NCBI RefSeq assembly: GCF_016808335.1
Contig: NC_053146.1
Coordinates: forward strand, 29,613,495-29,677,494
Source of the DNA: Panicum virgatum
Lineage: Eukaryota; Streptophyta; Magnoliopsida; Poales; Poaceae
Direction: 5' to 3'
DNA: 64,000 nucleotides
This document shows, one piece after another, positions 1 through 11,790 of the stretch. A program made the translations under genes and the position numbers. Under the pieces are notes generated by a model, which searched no databases, was not told where the DNA came from, and saw only the letters and a list, made by a program, of their open reading frames with translations. Within the stretch, counting starts at the first letter, position 1. The number at the start of each line of letters is the position of its first letter.

Positions 1-1757
1 GCCCAACCCTTCTCCCTCTCACCCTCTCCCCGCGCGGCCCAACCCGCGCTAGGCCAGCAACACCCCGCAGCCCAGCTCCCCAGCCTGTTTCCGCAGCCGC
101 GTCGCCCAACCTTGGGCCCGCTCCGCAGCCCCGCACACGCAGCCCATCCCTCCACACACGCGCACCCGCGTCCTCCCGCACCTGCCCGAGCGTCACAGCC
201 CACTCCGCGCGCGCTGGCCCAACCCGCACGCGCCTGGCCCGCTCCCCCTCCGCGCGCACAGCCCGGCCGCGTCGCGCGTTCGGCCGCTGTCCGCCCCGAC
301 CTCACCGGTCATCCCCCTCCTCCCGTTGTTCTTGCCGCGCAACGGCCCGAGATCGCCGGCCGAAACTTCCGCGGCCTTCCTTCCCTGCTTCCACCCCGAG
401 ATTTCCGGCCGTCTCCTTTAAACCGCCCGCTGAACCCCTACGCCCCCTCCCATCCGCCAGCACCGCCCAAAACCTAGCCACTGCCTTGCCCCTGACCAGA
501 GCAGAGCACCCGCCGCCAGTAAGCGACTCCGCTGTGGCAATTCCACACTTTCGTAGCATCCCGGGCCGCCCTTACCGCCGTGACTCCCTCGCAGGAACTC
601 CGCGAGTCAATCCGTGGAGTCCAGGGGCCCGGAGACTCCCCGCAGCAGCTTCTTCCCCAACTCCGCTGTGCGCCACCACCCTCCCTCGACGCCGCCGATG
701 ATCCAGCGCGGCCTCCCCGTCCGAATCCCAACCCCGGTAAGCATCACCCACTCTCCTTTCGCTTTTGCGCTGGAAATTAGAGTGTGTGGCGCACTCTAGG
801 TGCTAGCGCACCAGTCGCCGGCGGCCCAGCGCCGCCGCGCCATGGCGAGATCCCCCCTGTGCTGCATGCTAGGCCCCGCAAGACGTGCCATAGGATGTGC
901 CGCGCTTTGGGCATACCCCCTGACCCCGTTGCACACATCACCGCACGGCCTTAGACTAACTGCGCACGCTCCAGCAAACCTCGCCGTGCAGCCCCGCCCT
1001 CGCCGTCGCAGCCGCCTCCCCGTGCCTCCCCAAGCCCAACTTAGCACCCGGGTCGTTTACCCATTCCGCCCTGGTGCTCTATAGCCAAACCACACCTCGA
1101 TTAGACCCCTAGGGCACCGGATTGTTCAACTCCGGTGACCCTCCGCCGTGGGAGGTCTCCGGCGACGGCGCCGCCGACCCCGCGCGCCCAACCTCCCTGG
1201 GCCGTCCGATCCGAGACGCACGACCGCGATTAGATCGGGGTACCGCCTCGCCCTGGGCTGTGTGATCGCGATCCAACGGCCTGGATCCAAAGATACCGTT
1301 TCGCTGTGGTTCTTTTGTTAAAGAGTCCCTGAACTCTTTGCTAATCAACCCGCGGTCCAGATGCATTCAATAATATTTCCAACCAAGCCCAGATTTTAAC
1401 ATTTTAGCCCCTGAGCTTTTCCCTATTAGAAACTGCCGTCCATCCTTGGCAGTTTTGCGCGCTAGCCCTTAGATCTAATGTTTAATTACGTTTTAGTCCT
1501 CGGTTTTGCCCAGAAACCCCCTGGAACTCCAGTTTTCTTACAAATTGGTCCCTAGAACTTGTTTTTGGCCTAGATTTTGCGTTTTAGCTCCGTTTTAGGC
1601 GTTCTTTATGTCCACGCGATCGTTGTAGTGCGTAAAATAGTTCTAGCTTAGTTTTGTTTGCTGTTTTTATGTATTGTTGTACTGTTTCTTAGTATTAGCC
1701 TTTGTTTGCATGTATGTTTATGTTGTTGCCTTGTTTTGGCCATGTGTTCGTGAGTAC

Positions 1758-1847
1758 ACGTTGAGCTACCGGAGGAGCCCCAGTACCAGTACCCAGAGCA
1801 GCCATCTTCCGACCAGATTGAGCAGCAGCAGGAGCAGTACGAGGAAG
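1758..1847 (+). other. Candidate LTR exon encoding an acidic, Q/P/E-rich peptide (C plus copy)
   Basis: This is a 90-bp block rich in GAG, CAG and CCA codons. It reads through without a stop as an acidic peptide (..EEPQYQYPEQPSSDQ..). It ends in gaggaag/gcaagt, the consensus for a GC-AG type 5' splice site. In this copy the upstream acceptor, expected as gtag, reads gtac, so it is probably lost. The block corresponds in place and phase to the exon in the B LTR. There is no start codon in frame, so translation is uncertain. Confidence 0.4.
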
Positions 1848-2642
1848 GCAAGTATAACATGAACACCACCTATCAATTAAATACATTTTCATACTGCATT
1901 TTACTACTGTATGCCTATAAGGATTTCCTAGCCACAGTTATCCTTTATATAATTACCTTGGGTTGCATTTTAGTTAGTTGTGCTAGGTGCCGCGCTATAA
2001 CACACTTGGTCCTTTTTAATTAATTTGATTAATGGTTTATGCAACTTAATTCTGGGAGCGGCCCTCTGTGCTCCGTGCTTGGGTGGCTCACGTCTCGTTA
2101 AAATATGTTTTGTTAGAAATATGGTTTAGGGGGCTAGCACGGTGCTTAGTGCTTGGTTGGCCACTCTCCATAAGGACCGGTTCATAGAGCGACAACTTGG
2201 GACAACAGTGCTACCACAAGACTGGAATGGGACGGCCTTGGCGTAATAATTAAGTCTTTTTGGTTTGGAGTAACTTACCTGCGGGGCAGGGGCGGTAAGC
2301 TTCTATGGCCCTCGTGCTAAGTGGCCTCGTCTGTGCTTCGTGTCTTGACGCCCACTAGACCTGCTCCATAGTCGCCGATCCACCCTCGCGGTTAGTCCTT
2401 ACCAACGAGATTCTTTGTAAAGGCCTCGTAGTGAGTTTGCTAGTCATCTCACCTAAGGAAGTGTGATGAACAACTAGTGTAGCTCACGACTTGTGGGTAA
2501 AGATGTGCAACCACTGCAGAGTGTAAAACTGGTATACTAGCCGTGCTCACGGTCATGAGTGGCTCAGATCCTCCTTTTGATTAGTGGGGTTATCTTCCTT
2601 TGACGAGGCAGGTTTCCCCGGGTGGCTTGGTTTGGTATGGTT

Positions 2643-2681
2643 CTTAGTAGTAACATGATTAATTTTGATTAATTATTATGT
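2643..2681. other. Spacer at the centre of the C inverted repeat
   Basis: A 39-bp AT-rich spacer separates the two LTR arms. The left arm ends in ggcttggtttggtatggtt and the right arm begins with aaaccaaaccaaaccaagcc. The spacer contains its own short inverted motif around aattttgattaatt. It may be the last bases of the plus LTR copy rather than foreign DNA. Confidence 0.6.
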
Positions 2682-5600
2682 AAACCAAACCAAACCAAGC
2701 CACCCGGGGAAACCCTCCTAACCAAAGGAAGATAACCCCACTAATCAAAAGGAGGATCTGGGCCGCTCATGACCGTGAGCACGGCTAGTATACCAGTTTT
2801 ACACTCTGCAGAGGTTGCACATCTTTACCCACAAGTCGTGAGCTACGCTAGTTGTTCATCACACTTCCTTAGGTGAGATGACTAGCAAACTCACTACGAG
2901 GTCATTATAAAGAATCTCATTGGTAAGGCGTAACCGTGAAGAGTTGGATCGGCGATGATGGGGCCCACCTCACGGGGGTAGAAGCACAGGTGCGCAAACC
3001 AAGCACAGACCAAGCCGGAGGAGCAGGGACCATTGAAGCTTACCACCCTTTGCCCCGCAGGTAAGTTACTCCAAACCAAAAAGACCTAATTAGTAAGCCA
3101 AGACTGTCCCATTCCAGTCTTGTGGTAGCGCTGTTGTCCCAGGTTGTCGCTCTATGAATCGGTCCTTATGGAGAGTGGCCAACCAAGAACTAAGCACCGT
3201 GCTGGCCCCCTAAACCAAGTTTCTAACAAAACATATTTTAACGAGACGTGAGCCACCCAAGCACGTAGCACAGAGGGCCACTCCCAGAATTAAGTTGCAT
3301 AAACCATTAATCAAATTAATTAAAAAGGACCAAGTGTGTTATAGCGCGGCACCTAGCACAACTAATCAAAATGCAACCCAAAGGATATATATAAAGGATA
3401 TAAAGTGACTAGGAAAGTCCTTATAGGCATACCGTATTAAAATGCAGTATGAAAATGTATTTAAAAGTGATAGGTTGTTCATGTTATACTTGCCTTCCTC
3501 AAACTGCTCCTGCTGCTGCTCAAACTGATCTGAAGATGGCTGCTCCGGGTATTGGTACTGAGGCTCCTCAGATGGATCAACGTCTACTCACGAACACATG
3601 GCCAAAAACAATACACAACATAAACATACATGCAAACAAAAGTTAACACTAAAAAATAGTACAACAATATGTAAAAACAGCAAAAAAAAACTATGCTAGA
3701 ACTATTCTATGCACTACAACGATCGCATGGACATAAAGAACGCCTAAAACGGAGCTAAAACGCAAAATCTAGGCCAAAAACAAGTTCCAGGGACCTATTT
3801 GTAAGAAAACTAGAGTTCCAGGGGGTTTCTGGGCAACCGAGGACTAAAATGTAAAATCTGGAATGATCCGAGGGCTGACGTGCAAAAAGACCGGGGCTGG
3901 ACGGCGAGTTCTATTTCCAGGAAGTTCAGGGTCTAAAGTGTTAAAAACAGGGCCTGTATTGAATTACTTTTACACTGTCATGGACGGCGGGTTTATTTCA
4001 AAAGAGATTAGGGACTCTTTAACAAAAAGTCCACAGTGAACCGGTACGCGCGGATATCGGCCGTCGGATCTAGATCTGGCGGCTCGTACTCGATTTACTC
4101 TAGATCTAATCTCACGCGTCGGTTTTAGATCTGGCGGCTTAGGGAGAAAGGGGGTGAGGGCGGCGGCAGGACTCGCCGGAGCAGAGCTCCTGCGGCGGAG
4201 CAGCGCCGGAGTTGGCCAAATTGGCCGCTCCGAGGCTCGGTTCGGCCTGAGGTTTGGCCGTGGGTGGAGTACACGATGTGTGTAATCCACCTGGGGAAAT
4301 AGGAAGGCGGCTCGGGGCTCGGACGGGGCTCGCCACGGCAATGGGCCGGACCTGCGCGGCGGCGCTCGCCGGCGTGCGGTGTGCGGGCTACGCCAGTGCA
4401 GCAAAAAGGCAGCAAAGAGCTCGCGAAGCATCTGCGAAGCATGGGTGAACCAATGCAGGGCTCGTGTGTGGCTGCGCGGCGCTGCAGGGTGCTCGCCACG
4501 GCGGAGCATGGCGTGCACGGCGGCGGAAGCTTTGGCGTGCGACGTTCCAGCACCGGAACGGCCTACGGACTGAGCTACCTAGCGCCAAAGAACAAGGGAG
4601 GCTCTGTAGTTGTGCTTACTGAGGTTTGGGTGGGGCTGGAACATGGCGCAGGATCGTCGGCGTCGAGCTCCTACAGCGGCGCAAGGCGGTGGGCACGGGG
4701 GCGGGTCGATGGAGAGCTCCTCCAGGCTCCTATATCCCACGGCTCGAATCCTGGTGGTGCTGTGAAGCAGGTAGACGGGTCAATGGGATCCGGCGCTCAA
4801 CAGCGGCGAGAAATCGGGGTGGCGGAGCCTCTTACTGGCGGTGAGTCTTGGGTGAAATCCGGCGCGTGCAGGGCCCTAGGTCGAGGAAGGAGGCCCCGAG
4901 GAGTCTTCTGGCGCCAAGGCGGAGCGGCTGCGGGGTCTGGCCGGGGCTTCGGTGGAGTGGGGCGGTGTGCCCGCTGCGGCGCAGAGCTACTGTGCGGCGG
5001 GGTAGAGCGGCGGGGTGATTCTGGTCTTCTGGAGCTCTAGGCTGCGCAGGGAGGCAAGGTGAGGGCGCAGAGGTGCAGGGCCGTGTTTAAAGAAGGCTGG
5101 CGAGACCCCGGCGTGCACGTTAAGGAAAGGCATCCCGGAGATTTCGGCGGCGGGCTCGGGCGTGACCGGCGCGAGGAAATTGGATCGCTCAACGGCTTAG
5201 CGTGATCCTGAACTCGGGTGGCGGTGCTTCTAGAAGGGAAAGGTGCAGGGGTGGCTGGCGAGTGGCCCTGCGAGGTCCGGGATGGCCCACGGGGCAGCGG
5301 GGCGCGGCGCGGGCGGAACAGGGAGTCCGGCGAGGATTTTGGGCGGAGGAAGGGGGAAGTTCTGACCAGTGGGGCCGGGAGGTCAGCGAGGCAAGGCGGG
5401 GACGCGCGCTTGCGGGCTGAGCGCCGCGCGGGCCGAAGCGGGAGGGGGCCGGAGTGCGCGGTGGAAGTTGGGCTGCGGTGCGCTGGGCCGCGCGGACTGA
5501 GGGGAGAGGCAGCGGGCTGGCTGGAGAGGAGAGAGGAGAAAGAAGCAGGTTGGGCCGCCGGGTTGTGTTGGGCTGCTGGGCTGGTTTGAGTTATCTATTT

Positions 5601-5859
5601 TCCTTTCTCTTTTCTATTTCTAACACCACTTAATTCTATTTGAATTCAAACTAAAATTTGAATTCAACTCCTATGCATTCAAAATAAAACTTATGCAACA
5701 GCATGAATGCGCAAACAAGTTAAACCTAAAAAGATTTCTAATTACTTGCGAAAGAAAAATTAAATTAAATGCAAGGCTAAGCATATGATCCTTAGAAAAA
5801 ATTAAATAAAGCCAATTAAATTTATTAATAAATGTTGGAATTTAAATTAGGGTGTTACA
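2682..5859 (-). repeat. LTR of Tekay-like element C, minus-oriented copy
   Basis: Read on the minus strand, this LTR starts at 5859 with TGTAACACCCTAATTT, the typical Tekay LTR start, and runs down to 2682, where it is cut off near the point where the plus copy also stops. The GC-rich part is 4100-5580 (G-rich on the plus strand). The acidic exon lies at 3583-3494. Immediately right of 5859 the sequence resumes inside the 5' LTR of element A (ctcgatgttagtc, matching the A 3' LTR at 27197). So this copy inserted into A, and its right target duplication would be ctcga. The left duplication is outside the window. Confidence 0.75.
3494..3583 (-). other. Candidate LTR exon encoding an acidic peptide (C minus copy)
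   Basis: This is the reverse-strand counterpart of 1758-1847, also 90 bp. Here the acceptor is intact (cgtgagtag/ACG) and the exon again ends in gaggaag/gcaagt. The frame is the same phase as in B: two bases, 29 codons, one base. Both ends being conserved suggests the block is spliced. No ATG is seen in frame. Confidence 0.45.
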
Positions 5860-6693
5860 CTCGATGTTAGTCGGCTAGCCTCCGGCTGGCAGCGATTCGA
5901 GTGGGTACAGGTGTACAACCCCTGCAGGGTGAAAACTATACGTATAGCCGCGTACTCGGTCATGTACTTTCCTACTCTTCTGTTACTACCATTAGTTAGT
6001 GTGACTTGATACTTTTCTACCTCCCTCTAGTCTACTTTCCTGCTTGGATAGCAGCTGAGGTGCGAGGAGCGGGAGTTCTCGCACCGACTTGGTTATCAGG
6101 GACTTGGGTGAGTCTCGAAGGTGTGAGTTGACTGGGAGTCCGGGATGCCGGAATGGAGTTCGGGATGCCGGATTGGCCCACGTCAGGTGACTTGGCAGAT
6201 GCTATACTTTGTTGATGCTACGCATAGGAAACCATAGCCTTATCCATTGACTATTTCTTTTATCATAATGCATCCACATAAAGCTTGCATGCGGATGGTG
6301 ACGTGAACCTATCCCGTCCTTGGGGATAGTTTGGTAGATGCAGGATCCGACTAGAAGATCGACGATGACTTGAAGGAAGGACTAAGGATGACTCGTGCTT
6401 CGCTCAAGTTTGCCTGTGGATGAAAGACGACGTCAAGATGAAGGATGCCCCAGAAGTCTAGCAACCACTTCCGTTTTCTAGTTGTTCCCTTTTAGCCCAA
6501 TGGGCTTGTACCAGATGATTTCGTACTACAATCCACTGGATTATGTAATAATTAAACATTTGTTGTGTTTTATCTCGAAGTATGACTATGATATGTAATT
6601 GAAATGAGTTCTGTATGTGATAGCTACTGATCCAAGGACTATCACGACGATACAGGGAGTCGGGTTGTCCGTTCGACAACCCAGTTCGTTTCA
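5860..6693 (+). repeat. 5' LTR of element A, 3' portion only
   Basis: It matches 27197-28028 closely (for example gcagcgattcgagtgggtacaggtg and the terminal gacaaccca/tc..gtttca). It ends in TCA just before the primer-binding site. The upstream part of this LTR has been displaced by the C insertion ending at 5859. Confidence 0.88.
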
Positions 6694-6695
6694 GT

Positions 6696-6707
6696 TGGTA
6701 TCAGAGC
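6696..6707 (+). other. Primer-binding site of A (initiator Met tRNA)
   Basis: TGGTATCAGAGC lies 2 bp after the LTR end. It is complementary to the 3' end of plant initiator-Met tRNA, the usual primer of Tekay and other chromoviruses. Confidence 0.9.
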
Positions 6708-7143
6708 CATACTTGACCGTAGCACGAGCCATAGCAATGGTCGTTAGATTTAGGACTCTCTAAATGCTTCTGTCTACTTTATATACCCCCTTGAACTATG
6801 AATTCTATCTTTTTTATTCTTTTCCTCACTTCCGACTCATTCTCTTGCATGTGCTTATCGAACTTCTCATGAAGCCCTTAGGATGAGATCGAGACGATCT
6901 CGTCGACAGACAAGTGACCCTGAGTTCCTTAAAGTAGAGACTACCCTTTCAAAGAAGTCTGTGCACTAATAGCTGTGCGAAATAGTCTTCATAGGATGTT
7001 TGATTGCTTGAGTGCCTGATTCTTGATTGGATTTTGTCTGTTTCTATGGTTCTTACTACTGAGTGTAGGTTTTAGAATGTGTTCTCTTTCTGGTGAGTGA
7101 CGTACGTTAAATAGTACATCCTTTCGTCAATCCTTCGCAGAAG

Positions 7144-8426
7144 ATGTCAGATCAGAGAATCAGCCGCTTGATGACACGTTTCAAGGAAACCGCTCAAGAG
7201 GAAGCTACCGCCGCAGCACCCAGACGTGCTCAGGTACCTATTACACCCCCGGAGCAAAGCAGGGGCGCAGACCTGTCTGCTGGAGCTCCTAACAGTCCTA
7301 ATGGACAGATGGACGAAAGAGAAGACGAGGAAGGAGTCAACATGGAGATCAACGCAGATCCACCACCGCCACCGGACATCACTGAGAGCATAGTTGCACA
7401 GACTCAGTTACTTCGGCGCATGACCGAGGCGACCGAGCAGCAGATCAATGTGGATCATCACCCAGACCTACAAGCAGAGAGTCTACCTCGCAAGATCGAG
7501 ACGTTTATGCGCCTGAAGCCACCGACCTTCAGTTACTCTCAGGATCCTATGGATGCCGACGATTGGCTAAGAGTGATTGAGTCCAAGCTGGATTTGACCG
7601 ACTGCACCGACAAGGAGTGCGTTGCACTCGCAGTACACCAACTCGAAGGAACCGCCAGATCTTGGTGGGACAGTTACTGTAACTCTCACGCCAACCCAGC
7701 GAGCATCACTTGGGAGAAGTTTGCCAGGGCGTTTCGTGACCATCACGTGCCCCGACAACTTCTCATTCAGAAGGCTCAAGAGTTTCGCACCATGACCCAA
7801 GGAACGATGAAGGTTCAGGAGTATGAACGCCACTTCACCAAGATGATGAGATACGCCCTCGAGGATGTGAACACCGATGAGAAGAAGTAGTTCTGGTTTC
7901 ACCGCGGTCTACACCACGGGATTCGTCAGATTTTGGCAGGAAGCATCCATCCGTCGTATCACGATCTAGTTAACTGCGCTATCGCCGTGGAGACTGAAAG
8001 GTTAGCATGGGAGGATTGCAAGCGTGAGAAGAAGAGAAAGGCCAATCACCAGCCTCGCAACCGGATTCTTCAGAAGCCCAGAAATGTACCACCACTCCTA
8101 CCAAGGAACAGTTTCCGCTTTGGCCCAATCCAGCCGAGCAGGAACATCAGTGAAGGAGGCAACCAGCTCACCGACGACAGAGATCAGGAAGAACAAATCC
8201 AAGATGGAGACCACAACCAACCGCTGATGCAGAAACTAATGCTGAGACTCCGACAGTCATTTGTTTCACTTGCAATCAACCCGGGCACAAGTCCTACAGG
8301 TGCCCCGAGAAGAAGACGCAGACCAAAGCTCAAGCTTCCGACTCTACAAGCAAGACACCGCACACCACTGATCGTGCTCGTCTCGCACACATCACAGAAG
8401 AAGAAGCTCGTGATGCACCTGATGTT
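7144..8426 (+). pseudogene. gag: gag of element A, broken by an amber stop and a frameshift
   Basis: It encodes the structural capsid-nucleocapsid polyprotein of a chromovirus. The first 248 residues carry the retrotransposon gag domain (LKPPTFSYSQDPMDADDWLR, then the WWDSY and HHVP motifs). The frame hits TAG at 7888-7890 exactly where the family continues through the EKKQ..F.RGL region, so this looks like CAG changed to TAG. The same frame resumes at 7891 and runs to about 8215. A small indel then moves the reading to the pol frame, where a CCHC zinc knuckle is encoded at 8262-8304 (C-x2-C-x4-H-x4-C). The ATG at 7144 follows cgcagaag. The leader from PBS to ATG is 436 bp and shows nothing else. 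Gag is not functional as written. Confidence 0.85.
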
Positions 8427-11400
8427 GTGATAGGTAAGTATCTTATCAATGGCTCTAACGCCTTGGTTTTGTTTGACTCAGGAGCTACTGGCTCCTATGT
8501 TTCTACTAAGTTTGTTGCACAGAAGGCACCCCCGATGACTCTTAGAAGTCGTCCCATTGTCACTAGCTCCCCGTTGGGAGATCTTCGATGTACTCATGCT
8601 TGCAAAGGAGTGAAGATCATGATACATGGGTTACCATTCCTAGCCGATTTGACAGTGCTGAAATCAGATGGGATAGATGTCATTTTGGGAATGGACTGGT
8701 TGACTGCACACAAAGGAGTGATTTCGTGTTCACCCAGACTGGTGACTCTAGAACACCCCAGTGGGAAGAAGATAGAAGTAGAGCCTTTGAAGTCCCAAGA
8801 TGTACCTCAGGTGTGCAATTTGAGAAACCTGAAGGAGAAGACACCCTTTGACGTGCCAGTTGTCTGTGAGTACCCCGATGTATTCCCAGAAGAGCTACCG
8901 GGAATGCCACCTGATAGAGATATCGAGTTCGTGATTGACCTTGTGCCAGGCACAACTCCTACCGCAAAGCGACCCTACAGGATGTTAGTAGAAGAACTTG
9001 TGGAACTGAAAAAGCAACTGAAGGATTTGTTGGACAAGGGGTACATCAGACCTAGTGCTTCACCATGGGGATCACCAGTTTTGTTCGTGAAGAAGAAAGA
9101 TGGATCTATGAGATTGTGTATCGACTACCGTTCCTTGAACGCAGTAACCATCAAGAACAAGTACCCTTTGCCCAGAATCGATGACTTACTGGACCAATTG
9201 AGGAAGGCCAAATTTTTCAGCAAGATTGACTTGAGATCCTGCTATTATCAGATGAAGATTCGGCCGAGTGACATCCCAAAGACAGCCTTTGTGACAAGAT
9301 ACGGACAATATGAGTTCACCGTCGTGTCATTTGGACTGACCAATGCACCTGCCTACTTCATGAATATGATGAACAAGGTGTTCATGTATGAGTTAGACAA
9401 GTTTGTCATGGTATTCATCGATGATATCTTGATCTACTCCGAGACTGCTGAAGAACATGCCGAGCATTTGAGGATTGTTCTCGAGAAGCTGAGGCAGAAC
9501 CAATTGTATGCCAAGTTCAGCAAGTGTGAGTTCTGGCTAGAAAAGGTTGCCTTTCTAGGACACGTGTTGACAGCTGATGGAGTTGCAGTGGATCCAGCAA
9601 AGATCGAAGCCGTATCAGAATGGCAGCAGCCGAAGAATGTCACTGACATCAGAAGTTTCTTGGGATTGGCAGGATATTACAGGCGTTTCATCGAGAATTT
9701 CTCCAAGATTGCTAAGCCAATGACTGAACTGCTCAAGAATGGAGTACCGTTTGTTTGGTCAGCAAAGTGTGAAGCAAGCTTCCAAGAGTTTAAGTCCAAA
9801 CTCACCACCACCCCAATTCTCACACTTCCTGACATCCGAAAAGATTTCGTGGTTTATTGTGACACTTCTCGTCAAGGACTTGGATGTGTACTGATGCAAG
9901 AAGGCAAAGTTGTTGCATACGCTTCGCGACAGTTGAGGAAGCACAAAGAGAACTACCCTACTCATGACCTCGAGCTAGCAGCAGTTGTACATGCCTTGAA
10001 GATTTGGAGGCACTACTTGATTGGCAACAAGTGCGATATCTACACCGACCACAAGAGTCTCAAGTACTTCTTCACTCAGGCAGAGTTGAACATGAGACAG
10101 AGCAGATGGCTAGAGCTGATCAAGGATTATGACCTGAACATCCAGTATCACCCCGAGAAGGCCAACACAGTGGCAGATGCCTTGAGCAGGAAAAGGTATT
10201 GTAGCAATTTGATGGTTCGCAAAGAACAACCTGAGTTGTGTGACGAAATGGAGAAACTGAAGCTTGAGATTGTTGAGCAAGGACAGCTGAATGAACTGAT
10301 GATCAAGTACAATCTTGAAGATCGAATCAAACAAGCTCAGATGCAGTGCCTAGAAATTCAGAAATTGAGAAGGTTAATGAGAAACGGAAAGGCCCCCGAC
10401 TACCGAGTCGACGATCAAGGCACCACCTGGCTGAAGAACCGTATATGTGTACCCCGAGATCAGAAGATCCGAATGGATATCTTGAATGAGGCCCATAACT
10501 CTAAGTACTTGATACACCCTGGATGTACGAAGATGCACCAGGATCTAAAGGATCATTTCTTCTGGAGAGACATGAGAAAGGACATAGCCGAGTATGTGGC
10601 TAAATGCGACATTTGTAGGAGAATCAAGGCTGAACACCAGCGCCCTGCGGGATTGTTGAAGCCGTTGGATATACCCGTTTGGAAATGGGATGACATTAGC
10701 ATGGATTTCATCGTGGGATTACCCCGAACTCAGAAAGGACATGATGCTATTTGGGTGATCGTCGATCGTTTGACCAAAGTTACTCATTTCATACCAGTCA
10801 AGACGACCTTCACCGTGGGTAAGCTAGCAGAGCTTTATATAGATAATATCTTGAAGCTTCACGGAGCTCCGCAATGTATTGTTTCAGATCGAGGACCACA
10901 GTTCACCGCTAAGTTCTGGCAGAGTTTGCACAAGTCCATTGGGACTAATCTCGAGTACAGCTCCGCTTATCACCCTCAGACAGATGGTCAGACTGAAAGA
11001 GTGAACCAGATATTAGAAGATTTGTTGAGAGCATGTGTACTGACCTATGGATCTGACTGGGAGAAAAGTCTATCATATGCCGAGTTCACGTACAACAACA
11101 GCTTTCAGGCCAGCTTGAAGATGTCACCGTTTGAAGCTCTTTACGGCAGAAAGTGCAGAACACCACTGATGTGGTCAAAAACTGGAGAAAGGTCGTATTT
11201 CGGACCAGATGCCATTATTGAAGCCGAAGAGAATGTGGCCAAGATCAAAGAGAACTTGAAAGTCGCCCAGAGCAGGCAGAAGAGCTACGCCGACAAAGGA
11301 AGAAGAGAACTCTCGTTTAGAGTTGGAGATCATGTGTATTTGAAGGTATCACCACTCCGAGGTACCAAGAGGTTTCATGTGAAGGGGAAGCTTGCCCCTA

Positions 11401-11756
11401 GGTACATTGGACCGTATCCAATCATTCAGAGAATCGGGAAATTGGCATACAAGCTGAAGTTACCTGAAGAACTTGCTAGAGTGCACCCCGTGTTCCACGT
11501 ATCTCAGTTACGCAAGTGCTTGCGAGTACCAGCAAAGATAGTTCCGACTGAGGCAGTAGATTTGCAAGAAACTCTTGAATATGTGGAATATCCTGTGAAG
11601 ATACTGGACCGAGCAGTGAAAGAAACTAGAAGGACCACCATTCCGTACTGCAAGGTATTATGGAGTAATCACACAGAACGAGAACCCACTTGGGAGAAGG
11701 AAGCTGATCTGAAGGAGAAGTACCCTCACCTCTTCGAAACCCAGGTAAATCTTTAA
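8427..11756 (+). CDS. pol: Pol polyprotein of element A: protease, RT, RNase H, integrase, chromodomain-like tail
   Basis: An uninterrupted frame of 1109 codons. The same frame is open further upstream, to about 8223, across the zinc knuckle, so the first codon given here (GTG) is only a bound and not a true start. Domains: aspartic protease with DSGAT at residues 17-21; reverse transcriptase with [12 protein letters not shown] and FIDD at 330-333; RNase H from D479 with the TDHKSLKYF motif; HHCC zinc region; integrase core with D760, D821 and E857 (35-residue D-to-E spacing); and a C-terminal [13 protein letters not shown] plus chromodomain-like segment. RNase H has DTS where DAS is usual. 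In this clade gag and pol are normally one ORF, so expression would need gag, which is broken. It would act in virus-like particles and, for integrase, on nuclear chromatin. Confidence 0.93.
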   Translation: MIGKYLINGSNALVLFDSGATGSYVSTKFVAQKAPPMTLRSRPIVTSSPLGDLRCTHACKGVKIMIHGLPFLADLTVLKSDGIDVILGMDWLTAHKGVISCSPRLVTLEHPSGKKIEVEPLKSQDVPQVCNLRNLKEKTPFDVPVVCEYPDVFPEELPGMPPDRDIEFVIDLVPGTTPTAKRPYRMLVEELVELKKQLKDLLDKGYIRPSASPWGSPVLFVKKKDGSMRLCIDYRSLNAVTIKNKYPLPRIDDLLDQLRKAKFFSKIDLRSCYYQMKIRPSDIPKTAFVTRYGQYEFTVVSFGLTNAPAYFMNMMNKVFMYELDKFVMVFIDDILIYSETAEEHAEHLRIVLEKLRQNQLYAKFSKCEFWLEKVAFLGHVLTADGVAVDPAKIEAVSEWQQPKNVTDIRSFLGLAGYYRRFIENFSKIAKPMTELLKNGVPFVWSAKCEASFQEFKSKLTTTPILTLPDIRKDFVVYCDTSRQGLGCVLMQEGKVVAYASRQLRKHKENYPTHDLELAAVVHALKIWRHYLIGNKCDIYTDHKSLKYFFTQAELNMRQSRWLELIKDYDLNIQYHPEKANTVADALSRKRYCSNLMVRKEQPELCDEMEKLKLEIVEQGQLNELMIKYNLEDRIKQAQMQCLEIQKLRRLMRNGKAPDYRVDDQGTTWLKNRICVPRDQKIRMDILNEAHNSKYLIHPGCTKMHQDLKDHFFWRDMRKDIAEYVAKCDICRRIKAEHQRPAGLLKPLDIPVWKWDDISMDFIVGLPRTQKGHDAIWVIVDRLTKVTHFIPVKTTFTVGKLAELYIDNILKLHGAPQCIVSDRGPQFTAKFWQSLHKSIGTNLEYSSAYHPQTDGQTERVNQILEDLLRACVLTYGSDWEKSLSYAEFTYNNSFQASLKMSPFEALYGRKCRTPLMWSKTGERSYFGPDAIIEAEENVAKIKENLKVAQSRQKSYADKGRRELSFRVGDHVYLKVSPLRGTKRFHVKGKLAPRYIGPYPIIQRIGKLAYKLKLPEELARVHPVFHVSQLRKCLRVPAKIVPTEAVDLQETLEYVEYPVKILDRAVKETRRTTIPYCKVLWSNHTEREPTWEKEADLKEKYPHLFETQVNL

Positions 11757-11777
11757 TCTCGGGGACGAGATTCTTGT

Positions 11778-11790
11778 GAGGGGGGTAGAC
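11778..11790 (+). other. Polypurine tract of A
   Basis: gaggggggtagac lies immediately before the 3' LTR start TGTAAAATCCCG. It is the expected primer for plus-strand DNA synthesis. It follows a tctcggggacgagattc segment that is also found before the B polypurine tract. Confidence 0.85.

Larger units (their letters stand above)
1..2681 (+). repeat. LTR of Tekay-like element C, plus-oriented copy, truncated at both visible edges
   Basis: This stretch has the layout of a grass Tekay LTR. A C-rich GC-rich part (1-1080) is followed by poly-pyrimidine 'cccctgg' leader-like sequence, a short acidic exon near 1758-1847, and a block at about 2495-2560 (gtgggtaaag...ctgcagagtg...tagccgtgctcacggtcatg) shared with the LTRs of A and B. 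It is repeated in reverse complement at 2682-5859; for example 1506-1640 matches 3715-3845 almost base for base. The start of the LTR lies upstream of the window. No protein gene is present: the open frames in 1-1080 are GC-rich low-complexity frames. A splice-donor-like cccg/gtaagc occurs near 735. Inferred age is moderate, since the two arms differ by many substitutions and indels. Confidence 0.75.

Noticed and set aside
4125..5589. ORFs of 120-220 codons in the GC-rich C LTR
   Set aside because: Low-complexity composition, not conserved in the plus copy at 1-1080, no start context or domain.
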